Below are positions 1 to 6,751 of a stretch of 11,948 nt of DNA, in pieces. This stretch comes from Myxococcales bacterium. GTDB taxonomy: Bacteria; Myxococcota_A; Polyangia; Polyangiales; Houyiibacteriaceae. Location: positions 1 to 11,948 of the forward strand of contig JAUXFZ010000028.1 of NCBI GenBank assembly GCA_030622585.1, read 5' to 3'. The stretch's first letter is position 1, and each line of letters begins with the position of its first letter. Position numbers and translations under genes: made by a program. The notes below the pieces were generated by a model that saw only the letters and a program-made list of their open reading frames with translations, had not been told where the DNA came from and ran no database searches.

Positions 1-617
1 CGCTCGCGGTCGCTGAACCTCGATCGAGTCGCGCGATTCAGGCAATTCATCGCGTGCTCGACGGACTCCTGGCGCCTTCTGAAACCCGTCATGGCGTCCT
101 GATGGACGTGCACGGCGTTGGCACGCTGCTGCTCGGTCCGAGCGGCATCGGCAAGAGCGAATGCGCGCTCTTCTTGGTCGAGCGCGGGCATCGGTTCGTC
201 GCCGATGATCAGGTCGTCTTGTCGCTGCTTCCGTCCGAAGAGATTGTTGGCCGCGCGCCAACCTTGCTCCGCAATCATCTGGAGGTGCGCGGCATCGGGA
301 TCATCAACGTTCGCGATTTGTTCGGGGCCACCGCCGTGCGCTCCGAGAAAACGCTGCAGCTAGTGGTCGAGCTCTGCCCTTGGAGCGACGGCGAGCCGTT
401 CGATCGGCTCGGACTCGATGAATCGACTTTGGACATCCTGGGCGTTCCCATGCCGATGTTGCGAATTCCCGTTCGACCTGGTCGCAACATGGCGGTCATC
501 CTGGAGGTTGCAGCGCGCAATCACATCCTCAAGGCTGCCGGGCATCACGGGGCACAGAAATTCATCGACACGTTGATGCGCGACGTCGACGAGGAGGACT
601 CCGGGCCCGAACGATGA
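1..617 (+). CDS. hprK: HPr kinase/phosphorylase, C-terminal part (5' truncated by window)
   Basis: The product phosphorylates HPr on its regulatory serine using ATP or PPi, and can reverse this by phosphorolysis, so it sets carbon-dependent regulation in the cytoplasm. The frame is already open at base 3 and runs through the left edge. About 204 residues are visible against roughly 310-330 for the family, so the N-terminal regulatory domain is missing. What remains is the catalytic domain: RHGVLMDV carries the conserved His, GPSGIGKSE is the P-loop, VADDQV holds the acidic residue, LEVRGIGIINV is the HprK signature loop with its Glu, and VRPGRNMAVILEVAARNH is the conserved C-terminal block. 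An internal GTG at 54 is not the true start, because conserved-looking sequence continues upstream. The stop overlaps the rapZ start by 4 bp (ATGA), so the two are probably translationally coupled. All expected catalytic residues are present, and the family call is very secure. Confidence 0.96.
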   Translation, partial: LAVAEPRSSRAIQAIHRVLDGLLAPSETRHGVLMDVHGVGTLLLGPSGIGKSECALFLVERGHRFVADDQVVLSLLPSEEIVGRAPTLLRNHLEVRGIGIINVRDLFGATAVRSEKTLQLVVELCPWSDGEPFDRLGLDESTLDILGVPMPMLRIPVRPGRNMAVILEVAARNHILKAAGHHGAQKFIDTLMRDVDEEDSGPER

Positions 618-1483
618 GCGAGGCGCCCCAGGTCATCATCATCACTGGGTTGTCGGGCGCCGGAAGAACGAGCGCGCTTCGCGTGCTCGAAGACGCGGGC
701 TTCTACTGTGTCGACAACCTGCCCCCTGGGCTGGCGCCGGATCTGCTCGCGCTAGTCAGCCGGGAGGGCACGCTTCGCCAGGTCGGCCTGGGTATCGACG
801 TTCGCACTGGCGCGTTCCTGAGCGGAGCGGAGGAGACGATCGTGGGGCTCGAAGCCTCCGGGCACCACGTGCAGGTCATCTTCCTCGATTGCGCGGACGA
901 GGTTCTGGTTCGGCGGTTCAGCGAGACCCGTAGGCCCCACGCGCTCGCGCGGACAGGTGACCTGCAGGGTGCGATCGCAGGGGAGCGAGAGCGCCTTGCG
1001 GACCTTCGTGCGCGCGCGGACATCGTGATCGACACCACCGACTTCAGCGTTCACGACCTGCGACGCCAACTGGTCGACTACATCGGTCGTGACTCGGAGC
1101 GTCCGTCGATGGTCGTTCGCTTGGTCTCGTTTGGCTTCAAGTACGGTGTGCCCATGCACGCCGACCTGGTGTTCGATCTACGCTTTCTGCCGAATCCGCA
1201 CTTCATCGACGCGTTGCGCCCGAAGACCGGAATGGATCCGGAGGTGTCGGCGTACGTGCTGAAAGCTCCTGAAACAAAGGAGCTCCTTCGGCATCTGCGG
1301 CCACTCCTCGACTATGCGCTGCCGCAGTACGCGCGCGAAGGGAAGGCGTATCTCACGGTTGCGCTCGGGTGTACCGGGGGCAGACATCGCTCCGTTGCAT
1401 TGGCCGAGGAGCTCGGCCGTCAGCTCGGCGGCGACCATGAGGTCGTTGTGGCCCATCGCGACGCGCAGCGGGCGGCTCTGTGA
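614..1483 (+). CDS. rapZ: RapZ/YvcJ family P-loop regulator with Arg in the Walker A Lys position
   Basis: The 289-residue length is normal for RapZ/YvcJ. In enterobacteria RapZ is an RNA-binding adaptor that senses glucosamine-6-phosphate. Elsewhere the family is a poorly understood NTP-binding regulator that is often encoded beside HPr. The N-terminal P-loop domain reads VIIITGLSGAGRTSALRVLE and is followed by the family block FYCVDNLPP. The invariant Walker A Lys is Arg here (codon AGA). FLDCADEVLVRRFSETRR is the conserved mid-domain block. The C-terminal domain is intact, with SFGFKYGVPMHADLVFDLRF, LPNPHFIDALRP.TG and GCTGGRHRSV, the motif linked to ligand binding. The ATG lies inside the hprK stop as ATGA, and the gene's own stop overlaps the ptsH GTG. 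The nearest SD-like run (GAGGAGG at 591) is too far upstream to act normally, which favours translational coupling. The small-RNA role known from E. coli cannot be assumed here. Confidence 0.95.
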   Translation: MSEAPQVIIITGLSGAGRTSALRVLEDAGFYCVDNLPPGLAPDLLALVSREGTLRQVGLGIDVRTGAFLSGAEETIVGLEASGHHVQVIFLDCADEVLVRRFSETRRPHALARTGDLQGAIAGERERLADLRARADIVIDTTDFSVHDLRRQLVDYIGRDSERPSMVVRLVSFGFKYGVPMHADLVFDLRFLPNPHFIDALRPKTGMDPEVSAYVLKAPETKELLRHLRPLLDYALPQYAREGKAYLTVALGCTGGRHRSVALAEELGRQLGGDHEVVVAHRDAQRAAL

Positions 1484-1758
1484 CAGAAGGGTTGACGGCC
1501 ACCGTCGAGGTGCCCAACCCCTTGGGCCTGCACGCGCGGGCCGCCGCGAAGTTGGTCGATCTGGCGAACCGGTACGAGTCACACATTGAAGTGAGCAAGG
1601 ATGGCCAAACCGCTGACGCCAAGAGCATCATGGGCGTGCTCCTGCTTTGTGGTCAGCAGGGCTCGCAGATCACAATTCGTGCGCGAGGCGCGGACGCCGA
1701 AGCGGCACTTGCCGCGCTTTGCGGGCTGGTGGCGCAGGGATTCGGAGAGATGCAGTGA
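1480..1758 (+). CDS. ptsH: Phosphocarrier protein HPr
   Basis: HPr is a 92-residue cytoplasmic phosphocarrier that accepts phosphate from Enzyme I on a histidine and passes it to EIIA proteins. The active-site motif NPLGLHARAAAKLV places the catalytic His at residue 18. The HprK target motif AKSIMGVLLL places the regulatory Ser at residue 49. The His-Ser spacing of 31 equals the His15-Ser46 spacing of classical HPr, so both phosphorylation sites look functional. The start is GTG inside the rapZ stop (GTGA, 4-bp overlap), and no strong SD is visible, so coupled translation is likely. The stop overlaps the GTG of ptsI in the same way. In many deltaproteobacterial clusters an EIIA(Man)-type gene sits just before ptsH, and here it is absent. 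The identity is very secure; the downstream phosphoacceptor is unknown from this window. Confidence 0.97.
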   Translation: MTEGLTATVEVPNPLGLHARAAAKLVDLANRYESHIEVSKDGQTADAKSIMGVLLLCGQQGSQITIRARGADAEAALAALCGLVAQGFGEMQ

Positions 1759-3455
1759 CGGACACTGCGCGGTTCAAGGGGATCGCGGCATCGCTCGGCG
1801 TTGCGGTTGGCGCTGCTCGCGTGCTTGGCCGCGAGCCTCGCCGAGCTTTAGATCGTCGGATCGAGGACGCGAGTATCCCGTCCGAGCTTTCGCGATTCGA
1901 AGAGGCGGTCTCGAAATCGCGTGCCGAGATCGAAGCGGCCAAGCAGGAGCTCATCGAACGGCACGGCCCGACCTACGCGCCGATTCTCGACGTCTACCTC
2001 CTGATGCATGGTGACGCCCTGCTCATCGACGCGACCTGTGAGGCGATCCGGAACGACCGGATCAACGCCGAATGGGCTCTGTCCAAAGTGACCGAGCGCC
2101 TCAAGAAGCCGCTCCTCGAGGACGCCTCGTCCTATTTCCAGGAACGAGCCCGGGACATCGAGCATGTTCGAGAACATCTGCTGCGCCACCTCCGGGGGGA
2201 GCAGCGTACGGAGCGTTCCACCGAGCAGCCGATGGTCCTGATAGCGCACGATCTCACGCCTGCGGATGCGGTCCACATGTTGGCGCCACCGACCGTCGGG
2301 TTGGTGACGGAAATGGGTGCCGGAAGCAGTCACACAGCGATCCTCGCGCGAACGTTTGGCGTCCCGGCCGTTGTGGGCGTCGGTCCAGTGGCGACCCACA
2401 TCGAAGACGACGACGTGGTCCTGGTCGACGGCTTCGCGGGGGAGGTGGCCGTGCGCGTGTCCCAGGACGAGCGCCGCGCGGCGGAGCAGCGTCGGGATCG
2501 TTTTGCTGCGTTCCTCGAGGCAGAACGCTCGACGACCGCGATTACGCGCGACGGAGTCGCGATTTCGGTCGCAGCCAACGTGGAGCTACCGAACGATGTG
2601 CAGGCCGCGCTCGAGAACGGCGCGGAGGGCATCGGCCTCTATCGAACCGAGTTCATGTGTCTCGACAGTCTGGAGCCCCCGTCCGAAGAAGCCCAGCTCG
2701 AAGTGTACCGTGGCGTCGTCCAGGCGATGGCTCCGAAGCGAGTCGTCTTTCGCACCTTCGACTGGCGGGGTGACAAGGGTCTACGGGCACCTGACCTCCA
2801 AGCGAGGGAACGGGGCTGGTTGACGGCCCAAATCAACGCAGTGTTGAGGGCGGGCACCGACGGCTCGGTCGCGCTGATGTTCCCGATGGTGTCGACCGTG
2901 CAAGAGTTCCGTGAAGCGCGGGCGTTGGTCGACAGGTGCAGGAGCGAGCTGAACGACGAGCGTGCTAGGACGGCCGAGGTTCCGATCGGGATGATGGTCG
3001 AGGTGCCCTCTGCAGCGCTGCTTGCGGAGCGATTTACGCAGCACGCCGATTTTTTTGCCGTCGGCACCAACGACCTGGCGCACTACACCCTGGCGTTCGA
3101 CCATCGAGGCGACCGCTCGGCTGCCCAGTCCCTCGACCCGTCGGTGCTCGGCCTCCTGCAGCGCACGATCACGGCGGCAAGCGATGCTCAGCTTCCCTGT
3201 TCCATGTGCGGCGACCTGGCCGCGGACCCCGTGGCGTTGTGCGTCGCGCTGGGCCTCGGCTACCGGGAGATATCAGTGCCCGTGAGAGTCGTGCCGCTGG
3301 CGCGCGCGGTGATTCGTAACGTCGACCTGCGCACCGCCGCGGAGGTAGCCCGCGACGCCTTGGAGTGCGGCTCTGCAGAAGCGGTCCGGGCGTTGGTGCT
3401 CGATCGACTCGACGACGATCTAGGCACGCTGTGGAAGCAGCAGGGGATCGTCTAG
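1755..3455 (+). CDS. ptsI: PTS Enzyme I (PEP-protein phosphotransferase), compact barrel variant
   Basis: Enzyme I autophosphorylates from PEP and donates the phosphate to HPr. The frame is open upstream to 1647, but I chose GTG 1755: it overlaps the ptsH stop as GTGA, has GGAGAG 5 nt upstream, and begins the family N-terminus RFKGIAASLGVAVG. This gives 566 residues, close to the usual 570-575. The phosphohistidine is His193 in GAGSSHTAILAR. PEP-site residues are visible: Arg297 (LYRTEF), Arg333 (FRTFDWRGDK), Glu416 (MVEVPSAA), Asn439-Asp440 (GTNDL), an Arg at 451 and Cys485 (SMCGDL). Compared with E. coli numbering recalled from memory, the offset changes from +1 at Arg333 to -15 at Glu416. 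About 16 residues are therefore missing between them, including the usual NPFLGWRAIR segment. The 3' end overlaps the convergent lipoprotein gene by 4 bp. Confidence 0.95.
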   Translation: MTDTARFKGIAASLGVAVGAARVLGREPRRALDRRIEDASIPSELSRFEEAVSKSRAEIEAAKQELIERHGPTYAPILDVYLLMHGDALLIDATCEAIRNDRINAEWALSKVTERLKKPLLEDASSYFQERARDIEHVREHLLRHLRGEQRTERSTEQPMVLIAHDLTPADAVHMLAPPTVGLVTEMGAGSSHTAILARTFGVPAVVGVGPVATHIEDDDVVLVDGFAGEVAVRVSQDERRAAEQRRDRFAAFLEAERSTTAITRDGVAISVAANVELPNDVQAALENGAEGIGLYRTEFMCLDSLEPPSEEAQLEVYRGVVQAMAPKRVVFRTFDWRGDKGLRAPDLQARERGWLTAQINAVLRAGTDGSVALMFPMVSTVQEFREARALVDRCRSELNDERARTAEVPIGMMVEVPSAALLAERFTQHADFFAVGTNDLAHYTLAFDHRGDRSAAQSLDPSVLGLLQRTITAASDAQLPCSMCGDLAADPVALCVALGLGYREISVPVRVVPLARAVIRNVDLRTAAEVARDALECGSAEAVRALVLDRLDDDLGTLWKQQGIV

Positions 3456-3997
3456 TCGGATTCGCGAGGCAAGGGTGCCACCAGCGGGGCCAGATCCGAC
3501 TCCGTGAGCAATCCAGTCGTGCGAGCGATCTCGTAGCCGTTGGCGTCGTACAAGATGTAGGTCGGCACGATCTCGATTTTCCCGAGCATGCTTTCTGCGT
3601 TCTCGACGCGTCCGTACGGATTGGCGCCGACGACGAAAGGCGGATCGAGAGCATAGGTCCACGCTTCGACCAGCTGCGCTGCACGAGGCTGCGCGGCGAT
3701 GCCAATCACGACGACCTCGGGATGCTGTGGCACGAAGGGCCTCAGTGGGGTCAACGATGCTTGGCTGCCTGCGTCAAACGTCGCAAACACGAACAGCAGC
3801 ACCGGGGTGCCACGCAGGTCGGCCAATTCGAGCCAGCGACCGTCCGTCAAACGTAGTCCAAGGTCCAGGCGCGCTCCGCTCGCCGAGTCGGGGGTGGTCC
3901 CCTCCACACCGCTCGATGGGTGGGCACAACTCACCCCGAGGGCGAGAAAAATGAAAAGCACGCACGAGCCGCGTTTGGAAAGGCTACTTTTGATCAT
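3452..3997 (-). CDS. TlpA/thioredoxin-fold lipoprotein lacking the CxxC cysteines
   Basis: The 181-residue protein starts with a basic, hydrophobic signal sequence ending LALGVSC, so Cys24 is a probable lipidation site. The lipobox is imperfect, with Gly at -3. After a short linker the domain resembles TlpA/AhpC-TSA proteins: LADLRGTPVLLFVFAT, then a beta-alpha unit, then a probable cis-proline at Pro145 in IVPTYILYD.NG. At the redox site, where TlpA proteins have WCxxC, this protein has FDAGS (Asp75, Ser78). The only cysteines are Cys12 and Cys24 in the signal region. It is therefore unlikely to be a thiol oxidoreductase and may be a structural or binding member of the fold. The ATG has GGAG 9 nt upstream. 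It follows plsB on the same strand after 84 bp and ends inside the ptsI stop region (shared CTAG). The fold assignment is good; the function is unknown. Confidence 0.8.
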   Translation of the reverse strand: MIKSSLSKRGSCVLFIFLALGVSCAHPSSGVEGTTPDSASGARLDLGLRLTDGRWLELADLRGTPVLLFVFATFDAGSQASLTPLRPFVPQHPEVVVIGIAAQPRAAQLVEAWTYALDPPFVVGANPYGRVENAESMLGKIEIVPTYILYDANGYEIARTTGLLTESDLAPLVAPLPRESD

Positions 3998-4041
3998 TGC
4001 AGTGGACTCCGCAACATAGCAAGAACCACGGAGAAGCGGGC

Positions 4042-4082
4042 GGTATCTGCGAATACCTGAACGCCCTAGAGGCGAAGGGCGT
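4042..4082. repeat. Two small inverted repeats between plsB and the lipoprotein gene
   Basis: GGTAT (4042-4046) pairs with ATACC (4053-4057) across 6 nt. ACGCCCT (4061-4067) pairs with AGGGCGT (4076-4082) across 8 nt, and the second repeat touches the plsB stop codon. No T tract follows on the minus strand, so this is not a standard intrinsic terminator. It could be a processing or attenuation structure, or chance in GC-rich DNA. Confidence 0.3.
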
Positions 4083-6667
4083 CAGCGAAGAAACCCGGTG
4101 AGCTTCGGCTCTAGGGCGTGCAGGTCGCCGACACTTTCCACGCCGTCTCCCCGCTCCAGGGTGTCATCGTTCACTTGGATGAGACGGTAGTCCTGCAGCG
4201 CCTTGAGGGCGGTCTCCAGCTTGAGCTTCGAGAGTGATTCGCGGCGCTCGATCTCGCCCGCCAGGTACATCTGCTGGCCCAACGCGAGCGTCCGCTTGTA
4301 CCAATCCTTCTTCGGAATCGGGCCATCGAGCACGATCTCTGCACCACGCAAAGCGAGGAGGTAGCTCTCGAAAAAGGTCTGGAGCATCGTTGCGTATCGC
4401 TCGAGCCGTTGACGCATCGCCCCCTCGGTGGCTTGCGCATAGCCATCCCGGACCTCGCTCTCACCGTCGTGGACCATGTCGCGCAGCGCGTCTTGGAAAA
4501 TCTCGTCGAAGGTGGCGTCGGTTCGATACATGAACTCGTGCTTGAAGACCCTCGATAGCTGCTGGACCCGGTCGTTGAGGCGCCCGATGTCGACCCACTC
4601 CTCGGTGTCCACCAATAGGGCGGACGAGATTAAAGCTCGCGGCACGAAGAAGTGAATAATCGTGTTCTGGTAGTACTCGAGCGCTATGCGTCGCTCGGAG
4701 TGAATGGTGTAGATCGGCTCGGGTCCCGTGTCGTGCGCGATGATCAGACGGGCGTCGAGGAACAGGTGCAACGCTTCGTCGATCGTGTCCTCGCGGATCC
4801 GGCCGTCGCCGATGCGGAGCTGGTGGGCGATTCGTGCATGCATGACGTCCAGCGTAGCGAGCAGGTCCTCGCACGCGTTCGACAGAGCAGCCCGAGTCAT
4901 GCCGCGTTTTTGGTGGCTCAACAGCGCCATGGCCACGAGTGCTGCCGGCGTCACCACGGTGACCTCATTGATCGAGTACATCACTTTGTGCGCCAGCGCC
5001 CGAACCGCATTGCGTTGTTGGTCGGGGGTGATGTCGTCCATGCTCGACAACTCACCGCTCGAGCGCTCGATGGTCTCCGCCTGAAAGTCGTCGAAATCGA
5101 TGATTTCACCGAACTGGACGTAGAGCCGGCCCCACTTCGACCTCAGAATGCTCGAGCTCTTGATCAAGTCCCCCACGTTTTCGGAGTGCTTGTCGCCGCC
5201 CGCGAGCTCGTGGACGAAGGAGCGTTCCTCGATGATGCGTTCGTATCCGATCGAAATCGGGACGAGCTTGACCTTGGTGCCACGAAGCTTCGTTGCCGAG
5301 TCGAATACCATCGACAGCAGCCCGTACTTGGGCGGCAAAGGCTTGCCGATTCGAGAGCGGCCACCCTCCAAGAAGAACTCGATCGTGAAGCCTTCCGCCA
5401 TCAGTTTGCGCATGTACGCCTCGACCAGCGCAGGGTAGAGGGTGTCCTCGTTGAAGTTACGGCGAATGAAGAAGGCACCACCCCGACGCAGGAGAATCCC
5501 GATTGGCCAGAAGCTGAGGTTGTCGCCCGCGGCGACCAGCGGCGGCATCAGCGCGTTGCCGTGGAGCATGTCGCTCAGCACCAAGTAATCGACGTGGCTC
5601 TTGTGGCTCGGCAGCAGGACCAGCGAGGCGTCGTGGGCCGCTGCACGCACGCGTTCGAGGCCTTCCTTGTCGAGGTCGACGCCGTCATACATCTTCGACC
5701 AAACCCAGGTGAGGAACCGGTGCATGAGGTCGACCACGAGGAGGCTCTGCTTGGCGCAGAGGCGCTTGAGTTGCTTGCGAGCCACCTTCTCGGCTTTTGC
5801 GTACGAAATGCCCCTTTCGTCGGCGAAGCGTTCGATGTGTGCCCGGACTCTTGGGCTCCGTAGCAGCTCATCCTGGATGCGGGCTGGGGTCTTCTTCATG
5901 GGGCCCAGGATGACCGCGCGATCGCGCTCCATGCGCCGAAGCAACGCGTACCGAATCTTGTCGGCAGCCTCGCAGTCGGTCAGCTCGGGCCTCTTTTCGA
6001 AAAACTCCTGGAGGTTGAAGGGTTCCCCGGAGCGAAGCTTCGCGTCCCGGTAGTTCAGCAAGAACTGGAACAGGACGCGTAACCTGCCTGGCCACTGCAC
6101 TGGGCCGAACAGCAGGTCGAGCAAGCCTGGGCTCGCGGTCGCGGCCTGCTTGCTCCACACGAAGGTCTGCGGAACCAATAGGATGGGCTGCGTAGAGGTT
6201 CGCTGCCTCGCTACGAGTGCCGCGATCAGATCGACTTCGAGCTCACGTCCGCGGCGCGCCTGGCTTCCAAATTTCGGCGGGCGCCTCAGGAACAACAGCG
6301 CGCTGTAGCCGTCGCCGACCGTTTGCTCCAACGCCTCGGCTTCCGGGATCTGGCGCCGCAGGCTCAGCCGCCGTTCACCCTTCCCAAAGGGCTCGAGGAT
6401 CCACAGCCCCAGGTCGTTGACGAATCGGACCAAAGGCAGACCAAACTTCTTCAGCAGGAAGTCGAGGCAGATGAAGTCCAAGAACGACAGCGACCTCATC
6501 ACATAGACGACCACTCCCTTGCTGGCCGCGTCGCGCACCCCGCGGCTCCACTTCTCGTCGACCCGAATGTGGGCGAAGAAGCGCCGGTAGAGCCATCGCA
6601 AGATCGCGTTGGGCGAATAGGGCGACGGCGTGGGCGTCCGCCGCGCAAGCTCCGGCATGTTCGTCAT
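4082..6667 (-). CDS. plsB: Glycerol-3-phosphate 1-O-acyltransferase, PlsB type
   Basis: The enzyme transfers an acyl group from acyl-CoA or acyl-ACP to the sn-1 position of glycerol-3-phosphate, the first step of phospholipid synthesis, at the inner membrane. The product is 861 residues, slightly longer than E. coli PlsB (807). Acyltransferase motif I is SHKSHVDYL with the catalytic HxxxxD at His355-Asp360. Motif II is GAFFIRRNF (Arg402-Arg403). Motif III is FFLEGGRSRIG (Glu434-Arg439). Motif IV is LVPISIGYE (Pro470). All are intact. The N-terminal 300 residues and the helical C-terminal part match the overall PlsB plan. The first ATG has GGAG only 2 nt upstream, while Met4 (MPEL) would have 11 nt, so the exact start is uncertain. 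That GGAG lies in a small hairpin. It sits between a secreted protein gene and a lipoprotein gene on the same strand. The enzyme call is very secure. Confidence 0.96.
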   Translation of the reverse strand: MTNMPELARRTPTPSPYSPNAILRWLYRRFFAHIRVDEKWSRGVRDAASKGVVVYVMRSLSFLDFICLDFLLKKFGLPLVRFVNDLGLWILEPFGKGERRLSLRRQIPEAEALEQTVGDGYSALLFLRRPPKFGSQARRGRELEVDLIAALVARQRTSTQPILLVPQTFVWSKQAATASPGLLDLLFGPVQWPGRLRVLFQFLLNYRDAKLRSGEPFNLQEFFEKRPELTDCEAADKIRYALLRRMERDRAVILGPMKKTPARIQDELLRSPRVRAHIERFADERGISYAKAEKVARKQLKRLCAKQSLLVVDLMHRFLTWVWSKMYDGVDLDKEGLERVRAAAHDASLVLLPSHKSHVDYLVLSDMLHGNALMPPLVAAGDNLSFWPIGILLRRGGAFFIRRNFNEDTLYPALVEAYMRKLMAEGFTIEFFLEGGRSRIGKPLPPKYGLLSMVFDSATKLRGTKVKLVPISIGYERIIEERSFVHELAGGDKHSENVGDLIKSSSILRSKWGRLYVQFGEIIDFDDFQAETIERSSGELSSMDDITPDQQRNAVRALAHKVMYSINEVTVVTPAALVAMALLSHQKRGMTRAALSNACEDLLATLDVMHARIAHQLRIGDGRIREDTIDEALHLFLDARLIIAHDTGPEPIYTIHSERRIALEYYQNTIIHFFVPRALISSALLVDTEEWVDIGRLNDRVQQLSRVFKHEFMYRTDATFDEIFQDALRDMVHDGESEVRDGYAQATEGAMRQRLERYATMLQTFFESYLLALRGAEIVLDGPIPKKDWYKRTLALGQQMYLAGEIERRESLSKLKLETALKALQDYRLIQVNDDTLERGDGVESVGDLHALEPKLTGFLR

Positions 6668-6668
6668 C

Positions 6669-6696
6669 GCTCCGTCGGAGCCTAGCAGCGTGCTAG
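6669..6696 (-). promoter_or_regulatory. Two abutting hairpins in the plsB leader, one covering the Shine-Dalgarno
   Basis: GCTCC (6669-6673) and GGAGC (6677-6681) form a 5-bp stem with a 3-nt loop. On the minus strand the arm next to the ATG contains the GGAG that would be the plsB SD. Immediately adjacent, CTAGCA (6682-6687) and TGCTAG (6691-6696) form a perfect 6-bp inverted repeat with a 3-nt centre. The pairing is seen directly; a regulatory role, either translational or as an operator, is inferred. Confidence 0.4.
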
Positions 6697-6741
6697 ATCG
6701 GGTCGAGTTTGCGCAGTTCCACTTTTATTCCGCTATCTTAC

Positions 6742-6751
6742 CGGTCGACCG
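6742..6751. repeat. 10-bp perfect palindrome just after the secreted-protein stop
   Basis: CGGTCGACCG is a self-complementary decamer directly 3' of the stop codon of the minus-strand secreted protein gene. It lies in the 84-bp gap before plsB, which also holds an AT-richer stretch (6721-6740) that could contain a plsB promoter. I could not define clear -35 and -10 boxes there. Confidence 0.3.

Noticed and set aside
614..1483. RapZ as a broken or pseudogene because of the Walker A change
   Set aside because: The frame is full length, all other family blocks are intact, and Arg at this site is known from other RapZ homologues.
1647..1754. Longer Enzyme I start inside ptsH
   Set aside because: The extra 36 residues are out of frame with HPr, show no family similarity, and the GTG at 1755 has a good SD plus the 4-bp overlap.
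4652..5863. 403-codon open frame antisense to plsB
   Set aside because: It mirrors the plsB codon structure in GC-rich DNA, has no recognisable domain, and plsB carries all catalytic motifs on the other strand.
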